Shown piece by piece: positions 6,552 through 14,278 of a stretch of DNA of 16,790 nucleotides. Origin of the DNA: DATAWK01 sp036267255. GTDB lineage: Bacteria; Acidobacteriota; Terriglobia; Terriglobales; Acidobacteriaceae. Each line of letters begins with the position of its first letter. Position 1 is the stretch's first letter. Position numbers and translations under genes: made by a program. The notes under the pieces were generated by a model, which was not told where the DNA came from, searched no databases, and saw nothing but the letters and a program-made list of their open reading frames with translations. Location of the stretch: positions 1 to 16,790 of the forward strand of contig DATAWK010000048.1 of NCBI GenBank assembly GCA_036267255.1. The letters run 5' to 3'.

Positions 6552-9116
6552 CTACTCTTCGCGCAGCACTTCCAACGGCTTCATCTGCAAAATACGATAA
6601 CTGGCCAACCATCCGGTTATCACAGCCAGCAATGCAGTGCCCGCGATTGCCACCAGGGAGGCAGCCCACTGCAGATGAAACGCGACATCCAATCTGTGCA
6701 GCAGAATGCGCGCCAGCAAGAGCGCGACCAGCACGCCAATGGTTCCAGCAACGCTACCGAGCATCAAAAACTCCACCGTCAGCACGGAGACAATGTGCTG
6801 ACGCAAGGCCCCCAGCGACTTCAGGATGGCCACTTCTCTTATCCTGCGAAATCGCGTTGCGGCAACGCTTGAAGCCAGAATAATGATTCCGGCCAACATG
6901 GCAAAGCCTGCCAGAAAGCGAATCACTGTGGCGATCTGATTCACCACTTTGCGAACAATCTCCAGAACATCGGCGACATTGATAACCGTTACCGTTGGAA
7001 ATTCCTGGAACAGGCTGCGCTCTACATCGCCAACGCGAGCTGGATCAGCATGGAAAGCGCCATACCAGATCACTGGCAGGCCAGCCAATGCCAGCTTCGG
7101 CAACACAAACCGGCTGCGTGCATAGGCATGCTGACCATCCGACCGGTAAAACGCAACCACTTTGGTTACGATCTGTTGATCGCCGGCAAGAAAAACAACC
7201 TGGGAGCCCAGATGCAAATGCAGCAACTCTGCCGTGTGCTGCGAGACAGCGAGGTCTCGATCTGCCGTGCCAGCCTTCCACCATTGACCGCGCTGCAGTT
7301 TTGTTCCCTTGGGTATTGCATCCGACCAGGTAACGGAAGTCGAACGCAGCATCCGCTTAGGAAAATGCTCCAGACGAAGCTTCTCTTCCGGTATACCGTC
7401 GATCGAAACAATGCTGCCTGCGACCACTGGAACCGTCTCAACGGCGCCATGTACGGCTGGAAGGCCTTGCAGCAGGTGCTTTACACCCGGCAATTCTCCG
7501 TTGCTGATGTCTACCAGAAAAACATTTGGAGTCGTAGGTGCTGCTGTCAGATTTAAATCGCGCACAATTCCATGTTGTACGTAATAGACGCACATGATCA
7601 GCATCACACCCGCTCCCAATGCCGTAAGCACTGCGGCGGATTGATTCCCGGGACGATAAAGATTGGCCAGTCCTTGTCGCACTGCCAGCGAAAATCGCCG
7701 CCGCGACTGACCAAGAATTCGGCGCAGCAACCAAAGCAATGTACTGGCTGCTCCCAACAGCAGCAACAGTACGGCCACAAGGCTGCCGGCAAACCATCCT
7801 CCCACCATGGCGGACTTGGTCAGTGTGGTCGCAATTACCGCCAAACCAACCACAATCACAACTGCGGCAGCTGTTTGATAACGATCCTGCCGCAAAGCCT
7901 GCCACATGGAATGACCGCTCTCTGCCGTCTCAACATTGCGACGCAGAATACTCAACGGACGCATGCCGCGAATGCCAAGCAGTGGTGGCAGCGTAAAGAG
8001 GAGCGTAGTCAAAATTCCAGTCAGCAGACCCGCCAGAACGGGGCTCCACGTCATGTGCGCTGCAACCGGCAATGTAATCAACCGCGCCAGAAACGCAGGG
8101 AACAGGTGCTCCATCGCCGTACCTGCAGCAACACCCAATACCCCGCCCAGCAAACCCAGAAACAGTGTCTGCAAAAGATAAATACGAAGCACTTGCCCTG
8201 AACGCGCACCTAACGACTTCATGATGGCGATGGTTTCCATGCGCTGCTGCAGGTGCGCATGCATGGACATGCCCACGCCAATCGCGCTCAGCACCATGGT
8301 CACCAGACTGACCAGTGAGAGCATGGCCGTCGACCGGTGCAGCCCATCGACCAACGCCGGATTCGCCTCACGAAAATCCGTTACCTGTGCATCCGGAAGA
8401 ATCGTTTCAATCTGCTTGCGCACCGTATCGACATTGGCCGTCGGCGGCAAGCGAAAGAGCATTCGTTCTTCGGCACGGCTTCCTGTCTGCACCAATCCAG
8501 TAGCGGGCAGAGCGCTCTGCGTAATCAACACACGCGGCCCAATCCCCAGCGTGGAAGAAAGGCGATCCGGTTCCGAACGCACCACTCCAGCGATGCGGAA
8601 CCTGGAGTTGCCAAGCTTCAGCGTGTCACCCACATGCGCATGCATACGCAACAGAAACTCATCGCTCACAACAGCCGTGTTATCGTGCAATATCTGCGCC
8701 AGCGGCAAACCGGAGTCGAGTTGAACTGTTCCATAAAAAGGATATTGTGTTGGATCGACCACCTTCAACGACACCAGTAACGGATTAGGATTTTCAACCG
8801 TCGATGCCATGGAGACCGTTTCCGTCACCGGCGTCATGCGAACGCCTTCCTGTTTCAAATTCTGTAACTGTGACAGTTCCGCGTCAGTATTTTCATGGAA
8901 GTAGCGTGCGGATACATCTGCGGCCATAATGGTTCGCGCCTGCTGCAGTAACGTATTGCTAAACGCAGCGCTAAATCCGCGCACACCCGTCAACGCACTC
9001 ACGCCAACGGCAACAGCGACAACGACAAAAATGAACTTTACCCAGGAAGCATGCAGGTCTCGCCATGCAATCTTCCAGGCTGTGCGCCAGGATAGTCCTT
9101 GGATCGCATTCGTCAT
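6552..9116 (-). CDS. ybbP: FtsX/MacB-like ABC transporter permease (YbbP type)
   Basis: Inner-membrane permease of the type VII ABC (mechanotransmission/lipoprotein-handling) superfamily, pairing with the ATPase encoded just upstream. 854 residues, near the roughly 800 of E. coli YbbP. Ten hydrophobic segments are visible: one near residues 27-48, a four-helix FtsX block at about 265-380 followed by further helices to about 515, and a last FtsX block at about 735-845. Two large extracytoplasmic domains lie between them (about 50-260 and 520-730). This 10-TM layout is the YbbP form rather than 4-TM MacB/LolC. The ATG overlaps the ATPase stop (ATGA, 9113-9116), so the two are translationally coupled. 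The substrate is unknown even in E. coli; the linked esterase hints at lipid or cell-envelope work, which is inference. Confidence 0.9.
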   Translation of the reverse strand: MTNAIQGLSWRTAWKIAWRDLHASWVKFIFVVVAVAVGVSALTGVRGFSAAFSNTLLQQARTIMAADVSARYFHENTDAELSQLQNLKQEGVRMTPVTETVSMASTVENPNPLLVSLKVVDPTQYPFYGTVQLDSGLPLAQILHDNTAVVSDEFLLRMHAHVGDTLKLGNSRFRIAGVVRSEPDRLSSTLGIGPRVLITQSALPATGLVQTGSRAEERMLFRLPPTANVDTVRKQIETILPDAQVTDFREANPALVDGLHRSTAMLSLVSLVTMVLSAIGVGMSMHAHLQQRMETIAIMKSLGARSGQVLRIYLLQTLFLGLLGGVLGVAAGTAMEHLFPAFLARLITLPVAAHMTWSPVLAGLLTGILTTLLFTLPPLLGIRGMRPLSILRRNVETAESGHSMWQALRQDRYQTAAAVVIVVGLAVIATTLTKSAMVGGWFAGSLVAVLLLLLGAASTLLWLLRRILGQSRRRFSLAVRQGLANLYRPGNQSAAVLTALGAGVMLIMCVYYVQHGIVRDLNLTAAPTTPNVFLVDISNGELPGVKHLLQGLPAVHGAVETVPVVAGSIVSIDGIPEEKLRLEHFPKRMLRSTSVTWSDAIPKGTKLQRGQWWKAGTADRDLAVSQHTAELLHLHLGSQVVFLAGDQQIVTKVVAFYRSDGQHAYARSRFVLPKLALAGLPVIWYGAFHADPARVGDVERSLFQEFPTVTVINVADVLEIVRKVVNQIATVIRFLAGFAMLAGIIILASSVAATRFRRIREVAILKSLGALRQHIVSVLTVEFLMLGSVAGTIGVLVALLLARILLHRLDVAFHLQWAASLVAIAGTALLAVITGWLASYRILQMKPLEVLREE

Positions 9117-9799
9117 ACTGCGACTCCGGTGCGTATCTTGTCGGCCTCAATGCGGCCATCGCTCAGCACAATCTGACGCTCTGCGCGCTCGGCTAGACTC
9201 GGATCGTGCGTGACCAGCACCAGCGTCGCCCCTTCGCGCCGATTCATGTCGATCAGCAAATCCATCACCCGCGCCCCATTGTTGGAATCGAGGTTTCCCG
9301 TCGGCTCATCGGCGAGGATTACCGGCGGACGCAGCATAAATGCCCGCGCCAGCGCTACGCGCTGCTGCTCACCTCCGGACAGTTGTACCGGGTAATGATG
9401 GCGCCGCTCGGCCAGACCAACCGAAACGAGCAACTCCTCTGCGCGCGCGCTCCCATCTCCGTTCGAGTGCAACTCATACGGCAGCATCACGTTTTCCAGC
9501 GCCGTCAACGTCGGTATCAACTGATAGGACTGAAACACGAAGCCCAGCTTCTGTCCGCGAATGCGGGCCAGGTCGTCTTCGCTGCGATGACTGATCTCTT
9601 CGCCATCAATCAGCACCTGCCCTTCTGTCGGCGTGTCCAAACCAGCCAACAGGCCCAGCAGTGTGCTTTTGCCACTGCCGGAAGCACCCATAATGACCGC
9701 AAACTGCTTCGCGGGGATCGTCAAATCAATCCCCTTCAGAATTTCGACGACCGTGGTACCGCTGCGCAATGTTTTCTTCAGTCCGTGAACTTCAATCAT
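9113..9799 (-). CDS. ybbA: ABC transporter ATP-binding protein (YbbA/LolD-like)
   Basis: Cytoplasmic ATPase driving the adjacent FtsX-type permease. 228 residues, standard for the LolD/MacB/YbbA group. All motifs are intact: Walker A GASGSGKST (38-46), Q-loop Q90 in FVFQSYQLIPTLTALENV, signature LSGGEQQ (140-146), Walker B ILADEP with D164-E165, D-loop NLDS, and H-loop H198 in VTHD. The Q-loop region with LIPTLTALENV is characteristic of the MacB/LolD family. The ATG at 9799 has only a weak SD (GGAAACAGC before ATG). It is divergent from the GDSL esterase gene with only 38 bp between the starts, matching the E. coli tesA / ybbA-ybbP arrangement. Confidence 0.93.
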   Translation of the reverse strand: MIEVHGLKKTLRSGTTVVEILKGIDLTIPAKQFAVIMGASGSGKSTLLGLLAGLDTPTEGQVLIDGEEISHRSEDDLARIRGQKLGFVFQSYQLIPTLTALENVMLPYELHSNGDGSARAEELLVSVGLAERRHHYPVQLSGGEQQRVALARAFMLRPPVILADEPTGNLDSNNGARVMDLLIDMNRREGATLVLVTHDPSLAERAERQIVLSDGRIEADKIRTGVAV

Positions 9800-9821
9800 G
9801 CTGTTTCCATCGATCCATATT

Positions 9822-9830
9822 TGCTACATT
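9822..9830 (+). promoter_or_regulatory. Extended -10 element abutting the esterase start
   Basis: TGC-TACATT (extended -10 form TGn + TAnnnT) ends 7 bases before the GTG at 9838, and no Shine-Dalgarno sequence is seen. A transcript starting at the usual distance would begin at or next to the start codon, so the mRNA is predicted leaderless. No good -35 is visible. Confidence 0.5.
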
Positions 9831-9837
9831 CAAGTAC

Positions 9838-10560
9838 GTGAAGCATGTCTTGTTGGTTCTCTGTTTGTCTCTGCTGGCCGGTTGCCGCGCATCGCAACGT
9901 TCTCAGCCACAAACATCCACTGTGGCCGAAGCGCCGGAAGCCTCTAGCCAGGCAACCTCCACGCCCCAGCCAAATCCAGCCGTGTCGAAGCCTGACGCAA
10001 ACGACACCCGCCTGGTTATCGTTGCCTTCGGTGACAGTCTGACGGCCGGTTACGGCACCGATCCCGGCCACAGCTACCCTGATTATCTCCAACAAGACCT
10101 CGCTAGCCGTGGATATGAGTATCATGTCGTCAACGCAGGCATCAGCGGCAACACTACAAAAGATGGCGTTGACCGGCTGCCGGACGTGCTGGCTCTCCAT
10201 CCCCATGTGGTGATCGTTGCCTTTGGCGGAAACGATGGTCTGCGCGGCATTCCTATCGCTGACTCCCGAAAGAACCTTGAAACCATCGTACAGACATTGC
10301 AGCACGCGCATGTGAAGGTGCTTCTCGGTGGCATCACGCTTCCACCAAATTATGGCCGGGATTACATCGCGCAGTTCGATGCGACCTATCAAATGCTTGC
10401 GCACAAATACCACGCTCCGCTGCTTCCCTTTCTGCTCAAAGGCGCCTACGGCGTACCCGGCTCCATGCAGGCAGACGGAATCCACGCGACGGCACAGGGA
10501 AATCAACAGGTCGCGCGTAATTTACTACCGCTGCTGGTTCCCTTGTTGCATAAGCAATAG
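9838..10560 (+). CDS. tesA: TesA-like GDSL/SGNH esterase (multifunctional acyl-CoA thioesterase I / lysophospholipase type), lipoprotein
   Basis: Predicted serine hydrolase of the SGNH fold acting on thioesters, lysophospholipids or aryl esters. The GTG start at 9838 gives VKHVLLVLCLSLLAGC, a short lipoprotein signal with lipobox LAGC (C16). The frame extends to an ATG at 9769, but that would lie inside the divergent ATPase gene and bury the signal. A Pro/Ser/Thr-rich linker (about 20-55) precedes the catalytic domain. Block I is FGDSLTAGYG with nucleophile S67, block II is G101 in NAGISGNTT, block III is GGNDGLRG with N132, and block V is D213-x-x-H216 in ADGIHATAQGNQ. All SGNH residues are therefore present. 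E. coli TesA is a soluble periplasmic protein, so lipid anchoring is a difference. Divergent from ybbA-ybbP, convergent with truB. Confidence 0.9.
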   Translation: MKHVLLVLCLSLLAGCRASQRSQPQTSTVAEAPEASSQATSTPQPNPAVSKPDANDTRLVIVAFGDSLTAGYGTDPGHSYPDYLQQDLASRGYEYHVVNAGISGNTTKDGVDRLPDVLALHPHVVIVAFGGNDGLRGIPIADSRKNLETIVQTLQHAHVKVLLGGITLPPNYGRDYIAQFDATYQMLAHKYHAPLLPFLLKGAYGVPGSMQADGIHATAQGNQQVARNLLPLLVPLLHKQ

Positions 10561-10608
10561 ATGGATACAGATGAAATTAAGTTTCACATCTTACGTCTGT
10601 GGGCAGGC

Positions 10609-11484
10609 CTAGCCCAGCACCACCATCGGCTGGATCAATGTTCCTGCTATGCGGCGGCCAATCGCCAGCAAATCCCGCTGGCTGGTAAATATTTTCACCA
10701 GCGGCGCCTGCGAAAACTCTGGAAGATTGCATGCCATCCCGTTGCGCATACGACCCGCGGTGATCGTGTCCACCGTTACCGCGGGTAGTTGCGGAAGAAT
10801 GGCGCGCGGATGCGGAAGGTTGTCTTCTATCGTGCCCGCGCTGCCCCACGCGCCAAGCTCTTCCAGTGTCACCGCCTGCTCCAGGGTCATGTCTCCAGCC
10901 TGAATGCGACGCAAACTGGCCAGGTGCGCTCCGCAGCTGAGCTGCTGCCCAAGATCATGCGCCAGCGAGCGAATGTAGCCGCCGGAGGAAACTTCAATGT
11001 CAAACAAAGCTATCGGCGCGTGATACGACAAAATATCCATGCGGCGAACTTCAATGCTCACGGGACGTAGCGCAACGGCTGCGCCCGCACGAGCCAGCTT
11101 GTAGGCGGGTGTGCCATCCACCTTTTTGGCGGAGTATGCGGGCGGCATCTGTTCGATGGCGCCAAGAAATCCATGCGCAGCATCGCGAATCGTTTCGACT
11201 GTCAGCGACGGTTCCAGCGCAGCGCCTACAGGGCGGCCTTCCGCATCATAGGTGTCTGTAGCGAACCCAAACCGGATGCTTCCGGTGTAACGCTTCCGGT
11301 CCTGCTGAAAGAATTGCGCCAGGCGTGTAAATTTTCCAAGCAGCAAGGGAAGAACCCCGGTCGCCATTGGATCCAATGTGCCCAGATGGCCGATCGTGCG
11401 CTCCCCGGTCAGCTTTCGCACCCGCGCCACCACATCGTGGGAGGTCATTCCCTGCGGCTTATCTAAGATCAGCAATCCATTCAT
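10609..11484 (-). CDS. truB: tRNA pseudouridine(55) synthase TruB
   Basis: Isomerises U55 in the T-loop of tRNAs to pseudouridine. The chosen ATG (11482-11484) gives MNGLLILDKPQGMTSHD, the standard TruB N-terminus, and 291 residues. An upstream in-frame GTG at 11538 and ATG at 11514 would run through a terminator-like hairpin and are rejected. The catalytic motif is GTLDPMATG with D39, preceded by IGHLGTLDP. KRYTGSIRFGFATDTYDAEG and the PPAYSAKKVDGTPAYKLAR block (about 115-135) are conserved TruB motifs, as is SSGGYIRSLAHDLG. The C-terminal extension (about 230-291) fits the PUA-like tail of this family. Only about 20 bases separate the hairpin's U-tract from the ATG, so expression may depend on read-through from folE. 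It ends convergently with the esterase gene, 48 bp apart. Confidence 0.95.
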   Translation of the reverse strand: MNGLLILDKPQGMTSHDVVARVRKLTGERTIGHLGTLDPMATGVLPLLLGKFTRLAQFFQQDRKRYTGSIRFGFATDTYDAEGRPVGAALEPSLTVETIRDAAHGFLGAIEQMPPAYSAKKVDGTPAYKLARAGAAVALRPVSIEVRRMDILSYHAPIALFDIEVSSGGYIRSLAHDLGQQLSCGAHLASLRRIQAGDMTLEQAVTLEELGAWGSAGTIEDNLPHPRAILPQLPAVTVDTITAGRMRNGMACNLPEFSQAPLVKIFTSQRDLLAIGRRIAGTLIQPMVVLG

Positions 11485-11505
11485 GGGAGCAATTTCCGGC
11501 ACTCC

Positions 11506-11545
11506 AAAAAGCATGGGTGCCGTATCAGGATACGGCACCCATGCT
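11506..11545 (-). terminator. 17-bp perfect inverted repeat with U-tract between folE and truB
   Basis: Arms 11510-11526 and 11529-11545 are perfectly complementary over 17 bp with a 2-base spacer. Read on the minus strand, the second arm ends in GGCACCCATGC and is followed by TTTTT (11510-11506), the structure of an intrinsic terminator. It lies 60 nt after the folE stop and about 21 nt before the truB ATG. On the + strand no U-run follows, so it is directional. It could end the pterin operon transcript or attenuate truB. Confidence 0.65.
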
Positions 11546-11604
11546 CAATCGAGGCTCAAAAGTACTTTGCAGAACGGATGAGTAACTCCTCCGCCGGAGA
11601 AATG

Positions 11605-12249
11605 CTAAAACCCGTTCGTGCTCCGGGTTCGTACCAGCGATAGAAATTCATTTCGCGTCTGCTGTTCATCGCGGAAAATTCCCTGCATGGCGGACGTTAC
11701 CGTCGAAGAGTGCTGCTTCTCTACACCGCGCATCATCATGCACAGATGGCGCGCTTCGATCACCACGCCCACGCCCTGCGGCTGTATGGCATCCTGTATC
11801 GCATCGGCAATCTGCCGTGTCAGGCGCTCCTGCACCTGTAGGCGGCGGGCAAACACATCTACCAGCCGAGGAATCTTGCTTAAGCCAATGACCTTTCCAT
11901 TGGGAATATACGCCACATGCACCTTGCCAAAAAATGGCAGCATGTGATGTTCGCAGAGTGAGAAAACCTCCACATCTTTCACAATGACCATCTCGTCATA
12001 ATCAACATCGAACAACGCGCCACGCAGAATTTCCTTTGCATCCTCGCCATAGCCCTTGGTCAGGAACTGCATGGACTTCTCGACGCGCTCCGGCGTACGG
12101 AGCAGCCCATCGCGGTCTGGATCTTCAGGCAGGCGCGCAAGTATCTCCCGGTACATATCCTGTGTGGACACCTCGGAAAGATTCGGGGGTGTCGTATGAA
12201 TCAAAGCTGGCTGTGCCATGCGGATTTCCTTTTTTCTGGCCGGCTGCAC
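11605..12249 (-). CDS. folE: GTP cyclohydrolase I (FolE)
   Basis: Converts GTP to 7,8-dihydroneopterin triphosphate, the entry step to folate, tetrahydrobiopterin-type pterins and queuosine/7-deazapurines. The GTG at 12249 is chosen because a strong SD, GAGGAG, lies six bases upstream (12256-12261). An in-frame ATG at 12219 with AAGGAAA upstream is a good alternative (204 instead of 214 residues). Key residues: SLCEHHMLPF with zinc ligands C99 and H102 and catalytic H101, and RHLCMMMRGV with the third zinc ligand C170. DGLLRTPERV, the GKVIGLSKIPRLVD block and the C-terminal TVTSAMQGIF are classic type I FolE motifs. It lies 25 bases downstream of the PTPS-like gene, in the same direction. The zinc-independent FolE2 family is excluded. 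Confidence 0.96.
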   Translation of the reverse strand: MQPARKKEIRMAQPALIHTTPPNLSEVSTQDMYREILARLPEDPDRDGLLRTPERVEKSMQFLTKGYGEDAKEILRGALFDVDYDEMVIVKDVEVFSLCEHHMLPFFGKVHVAYIPNGKVIGLSKIPRLVDVFARRLQVQERLTRQIADAIQDAIQPQGVGVVIEARHLCMMMRGVEKQHSSTVTSAMQGIFRDEQQTRNEFLSLVRTRSTNGF

Positions 12250-12274
12250 GATCCTCTCCTCTTTTGTCTATCTG

Positions 12275-12700
12275 CTATGGAAAGATGTGTGAAGTCTGCT
12301 CAGAGTATTCAAAAAAATTATTCGATGTTTCTTCCACGCGTACTCGTTCCAGCATCGCATAAGGGAAACCTTCCTTTACGATTGCATGAATTTTCATGCA
12401 GAGATTTTCCGTGGTGGGAACAAGCTTTTCAAAATCTGGATCATGGTTCAGGTCCTGATGATCAAAGCGTTGCACCACCGCCCGCTGCACAAATGTATCC
12501 ATGTCCGCAAGATTGCACACCATCCCCGTCTGCTGATCGACCGGTCCACTCACGGTAATCTCCACTACATAGTTATGCCCGTGCCCGTGCGGGTTATTAC
12601 ACTTTCCATATATCGCGCGATTTTCATCCGGCGAATAAGCATCGCTATGCAGCCGGTGCGACGCACTCAATTTATATCTCCGGGACAGATACGCCTTCAT
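12275..12700 (-). CDS. 6-pyruvoyltetrahydropterin synthase/QueD-family protein, copy A
   Basis: T-fold enzyme acting on dihydroneopterin triphosphate from FolE, making either 6-pyruvoyl-tetrahydropterin (PTPS) or 6-carboxy-tetrahydropterin (QueD, queuosine route). 141 residues. Zinc ligands are H15 (SASHRL) and H40/H42 in CNNPHGHGHNY. Catalytic C34 is spaced C-x5-HGH, as in eukaryotic PTPS, whereas E. coli QueD has C-x3-HGH. D80-H81 (FDHQDLN), PTTEN (95-99) and the Glu of VEETSNNF (E124) complete the site. The EETSNNF ending also resembles animal PTPS. The spacing and the ET-NN motif favour PTPS or a dual-function enzyme, but I cannot decide between the two. The ATG overlaps the stop of copy B (ATGA, 12697-12700), with GGGGAAGC before it. 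Confidence 0.88.
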   Translation of the reverse strand: MKAYLSRRYKLSASHRLHSDAYSPDENRAIYGKCNNPHGHGHNYVVEITVSGPVDQQTGMVCNLADMDTFVQRAVVQRFDHQDLNHDPDFEKLVPTTENLCMKIHAIVKEGFPYAMLERVRVEETSNNFFEYSEQTSHIFP

Positions 12701-13107
12701 GCTTCCCCGCAGTAATCGGCAAACAGATCGGGCATCTCATATACGCGGATACGGCGCAATTTCGCTCCATTAATTTTTGCTTCCAGGCGGCGCCAGATGG
12801 CAATCGCAATGTTTTCCGTCGTCGGAAGCATCGCGCGAAACTCCGGTACTTCCAGGTTCAGGTGGCGATGGTCGTAGACCTGCACCACCTCGCGGTCGAT
12901 CACCTCTTTGAGCGCCTTCAGGTCGACAACAAAACCAGAGACGGCGTCCACCTTACCTTCCACCGTAACTTCCAGCGTGTAATTGTGCCCGTGTCCGTTG
13001 CGATTGGCGCACTTACCGAATACGCGCAGATTCTCTTCCGGAGACCAGGCGTCAATGTAGTAATAATGCGAGGCAGAAAACTCTGCTTTGCGCGTTAGCA
13101 AAACCAT
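12697..13107 (-). CDS. 6-pyruvoyltetrahydropterin synthase/QueD-family protein, copy B
   Basis: Second member of the same family, 136 residues, directly upstream of copy A and overlapping it by four bases. By eye roughly 45% identical to copy A. Zinc ligands H14 (SASHYY) and H39/H41 in CANRNGHGHNY, catalytic C33 (C-x5-HGH), D79-H80 (YDHRHLN), PTTEN and a terminal Glu in RVYEM are all kept, so it should be active. Its C-terminus lacks the ET-NN motif seen in copy A. The ATG at 13107 has AAGGA six bases upstream. It is probably the first gene of a copy B - copy A - folE unit. The 78 bases to the GT2 gene hold no convincing promoter or riboswitch that I can identify. Confidence 0.87.
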   Translation of the reverse strand: MVLLTRKAEFSASHYYYIDAWSPEENLRVFGKCANRNGHGHNYTLEVTVEGKVDAVSGFVVDLKALKEVIDREVVQVYDHRHLNLEVPEFRAMLPTTENIAIAIWRRLEAKINGAKLRRIRVYEMPDLFADYCGEA

Positions 13108-13185
13108 AGAAATCCTTACTTAAATTAGATGCGCTAAGACCGCTATGCGACACATTGGACCAAAGGCATTTCCATTTACGTCGCC

Positions 13186-14265
13186 TCATTTGACGGGCGT
13201 AGCATAGATGCGCCCCTTCCAGCTTACCTGTTTGCGGAGGTTGCGATGCAGCCAGCTCCGCACCAGGAGCCATGCAAACAACGGCAAACCCAGCGGTGAA
13301 AGCAGCGTATCCAAAACAGAAAAGTGCGCCCTGGAGGCACGCGTGTAATGCACTCCCAACCGCCAAAACCACCACAGCATCACAGCAATGCGCTGTACCG
13401 GAATGATGAGCCACGACGCGAGAAACGGCAGCGCAACCAGCAAAGTAAATTCCAGCAGCTTCCAGAACGCAAGCAGCGGTGCATTCGGAAACAACAGAGC
13501 CAGGTTCTTCGTCCAACCTTCATACATGGCGCCAAAGCTGCGGTACATTCGCGCGCTTACCGCATCCGGCGCATAGCGAAAACGCAGGCCAATCTTTGCT
13601 CGCTTGGCGCGTCGCGCCAGCTCTACATCTTCCAGCACCGCAGACTTGATCGCCTCGTGGCCGCCGATGCGACTATATGCCTGCCGCTCGATCAGCAAAA
13701 ATTGCCCATTTGCAGCGGCAATCGGCGATGCAGGATTGTTTACCATCTGCGGAGGATATTTGACCGCCAACTCAGCGTAGATCAGCGGCATCAGCACGCG
13801 CTGCCAGAAGCCCTGAACAATCTGTTTTGGCGAATACGATAGCAGGCTCACCTTGGCACGCTGGGCCTCATGCAAAGCGCGACGCAGATTTCCCGGCTCA
13901 TGCACTGTGTCTGCGTCGGTAAACAGCAACCACTCTCCATGCGCCTGCTTCGCGCCTGCCCAGACAGCGTTTGCCTTTCCCGTCCATCCATCCGTCAGAT
14001 CCGGTGCATTCAGCACAGAAACCCCGGCAAACGATGTCGCAATCCGGCATGTCGCATCCGCCGAGTGATCATCGACCACGACCAACTCCCAATCCTGGCC
14101 TAGAACAAACCCTACATCCGACTGTGCCACCAGCGAGCGCAGGCAATCACCCAGACAATCGGCCTCATTTCGTGCTGGAACAATGACCGACAAAACCATC
14201 GTCGTGTCAGAGATGCTCGGACTCTGGAGCGGAAGGTCTTGCGTCGCTGCTGTATCGGAAATCAT
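13186..14265 (-). CDS. Membrane-bound GT2-family glycosyltransferase (CrtQ/HpnB-like)
   Basis: Inverting GT-A glycosyltransferase with a C-terminal membrane anchor. 359 residues. The catalytic domain starts at about residue 24 (LSVIVPARNE) after a polar leader. Motifs: D65-D66 (VVVDDHSAD), the metal-binding DAD at 117-119 (LFTDADTVH), an ED pair at 212-213 (VLEDVELA), and RMYRSFGAMYEGWTKNL as the C-terminal acceptor/product helix. Three hydrophobic segments follow (about 265-345). This layout resembles hopanoid-associated HpnB and carotenoid glycosyltransferase CrtQ proteins, so a lipid acceptor is likely; the identity is inference. The ATG at 14265 lacks an SD and lies 14 bases after a perfect TATAAT. 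A later in-frame ATG (residue 23) is an alternative start. Divergent from the TlpA-like gene. Confidence 0.85.
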   Translation of the reverse strand: MISDTAATQDLPLQSPSISDTTMVLSVIVPARNEADCLGDCLRSLVAQSDVGFVLGQDWELVVVDDHSADATCRIATSFAGVSVLNAPDLTDGWTGKANAVWAGAKQAHGEWLLFTDADTVHEPGNLRRALHEAQRAKVSLLSYSPKQIVQGFWQRVLMPLIYAELAVKYPPQMVNNPASPIAAANGQFLLIERQAYSRIGGHEAIKSAVLEDVELARRAKRAKIGLRFRYAPDAVSARMYRSFGAMYEGWTKNLALLFPNAPLLAFWKLLEFTLLVALPFLASWLIIPVQRIAVMLWWFWRLGVHYTRASRAHFSVLDTLLSPLGLPLFAWLLVRSWLHRNLRKQVSWKGRIYATPVK

Positions 14266-14278
14266 CGTCTTGAGAACG

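Noticed and set aside
7572..8201. 209-codon + strand ORF opposite the permease
   Set aside because: Gln/His/Arg-rich low-complexity product typical of antisense translation of Leu/Ala-rich membrane protein codons.
9206..9841. 211-codon + strand ORF opposite the ABC ATPase
   Set aside because: The ATPase on the minus strand has all its motifs; this ORF has none.
9796..10506. 236-codon minus-strand ORF opposite the GDSL esterase
   Set aside because: Shadow of a gene with a complete SGNH catalytic set.
10571..10617. Possible bidirectional terminator between the esterase and truB (imperfect repeat 10571-10600 and TGGGC/GCCCA 10600-10616)
   Set aside because: The stems are only about 5 bp with bulges, and no U-run follows in either direction.
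13108..13185. Possible preQ1 or pterin (THF) riboswitch before the PTPS/folE genes
   Set aside because: The 78-base gap shows no pseudoknot-forming arms or conserved core I can recognise, only an SD before copy B.
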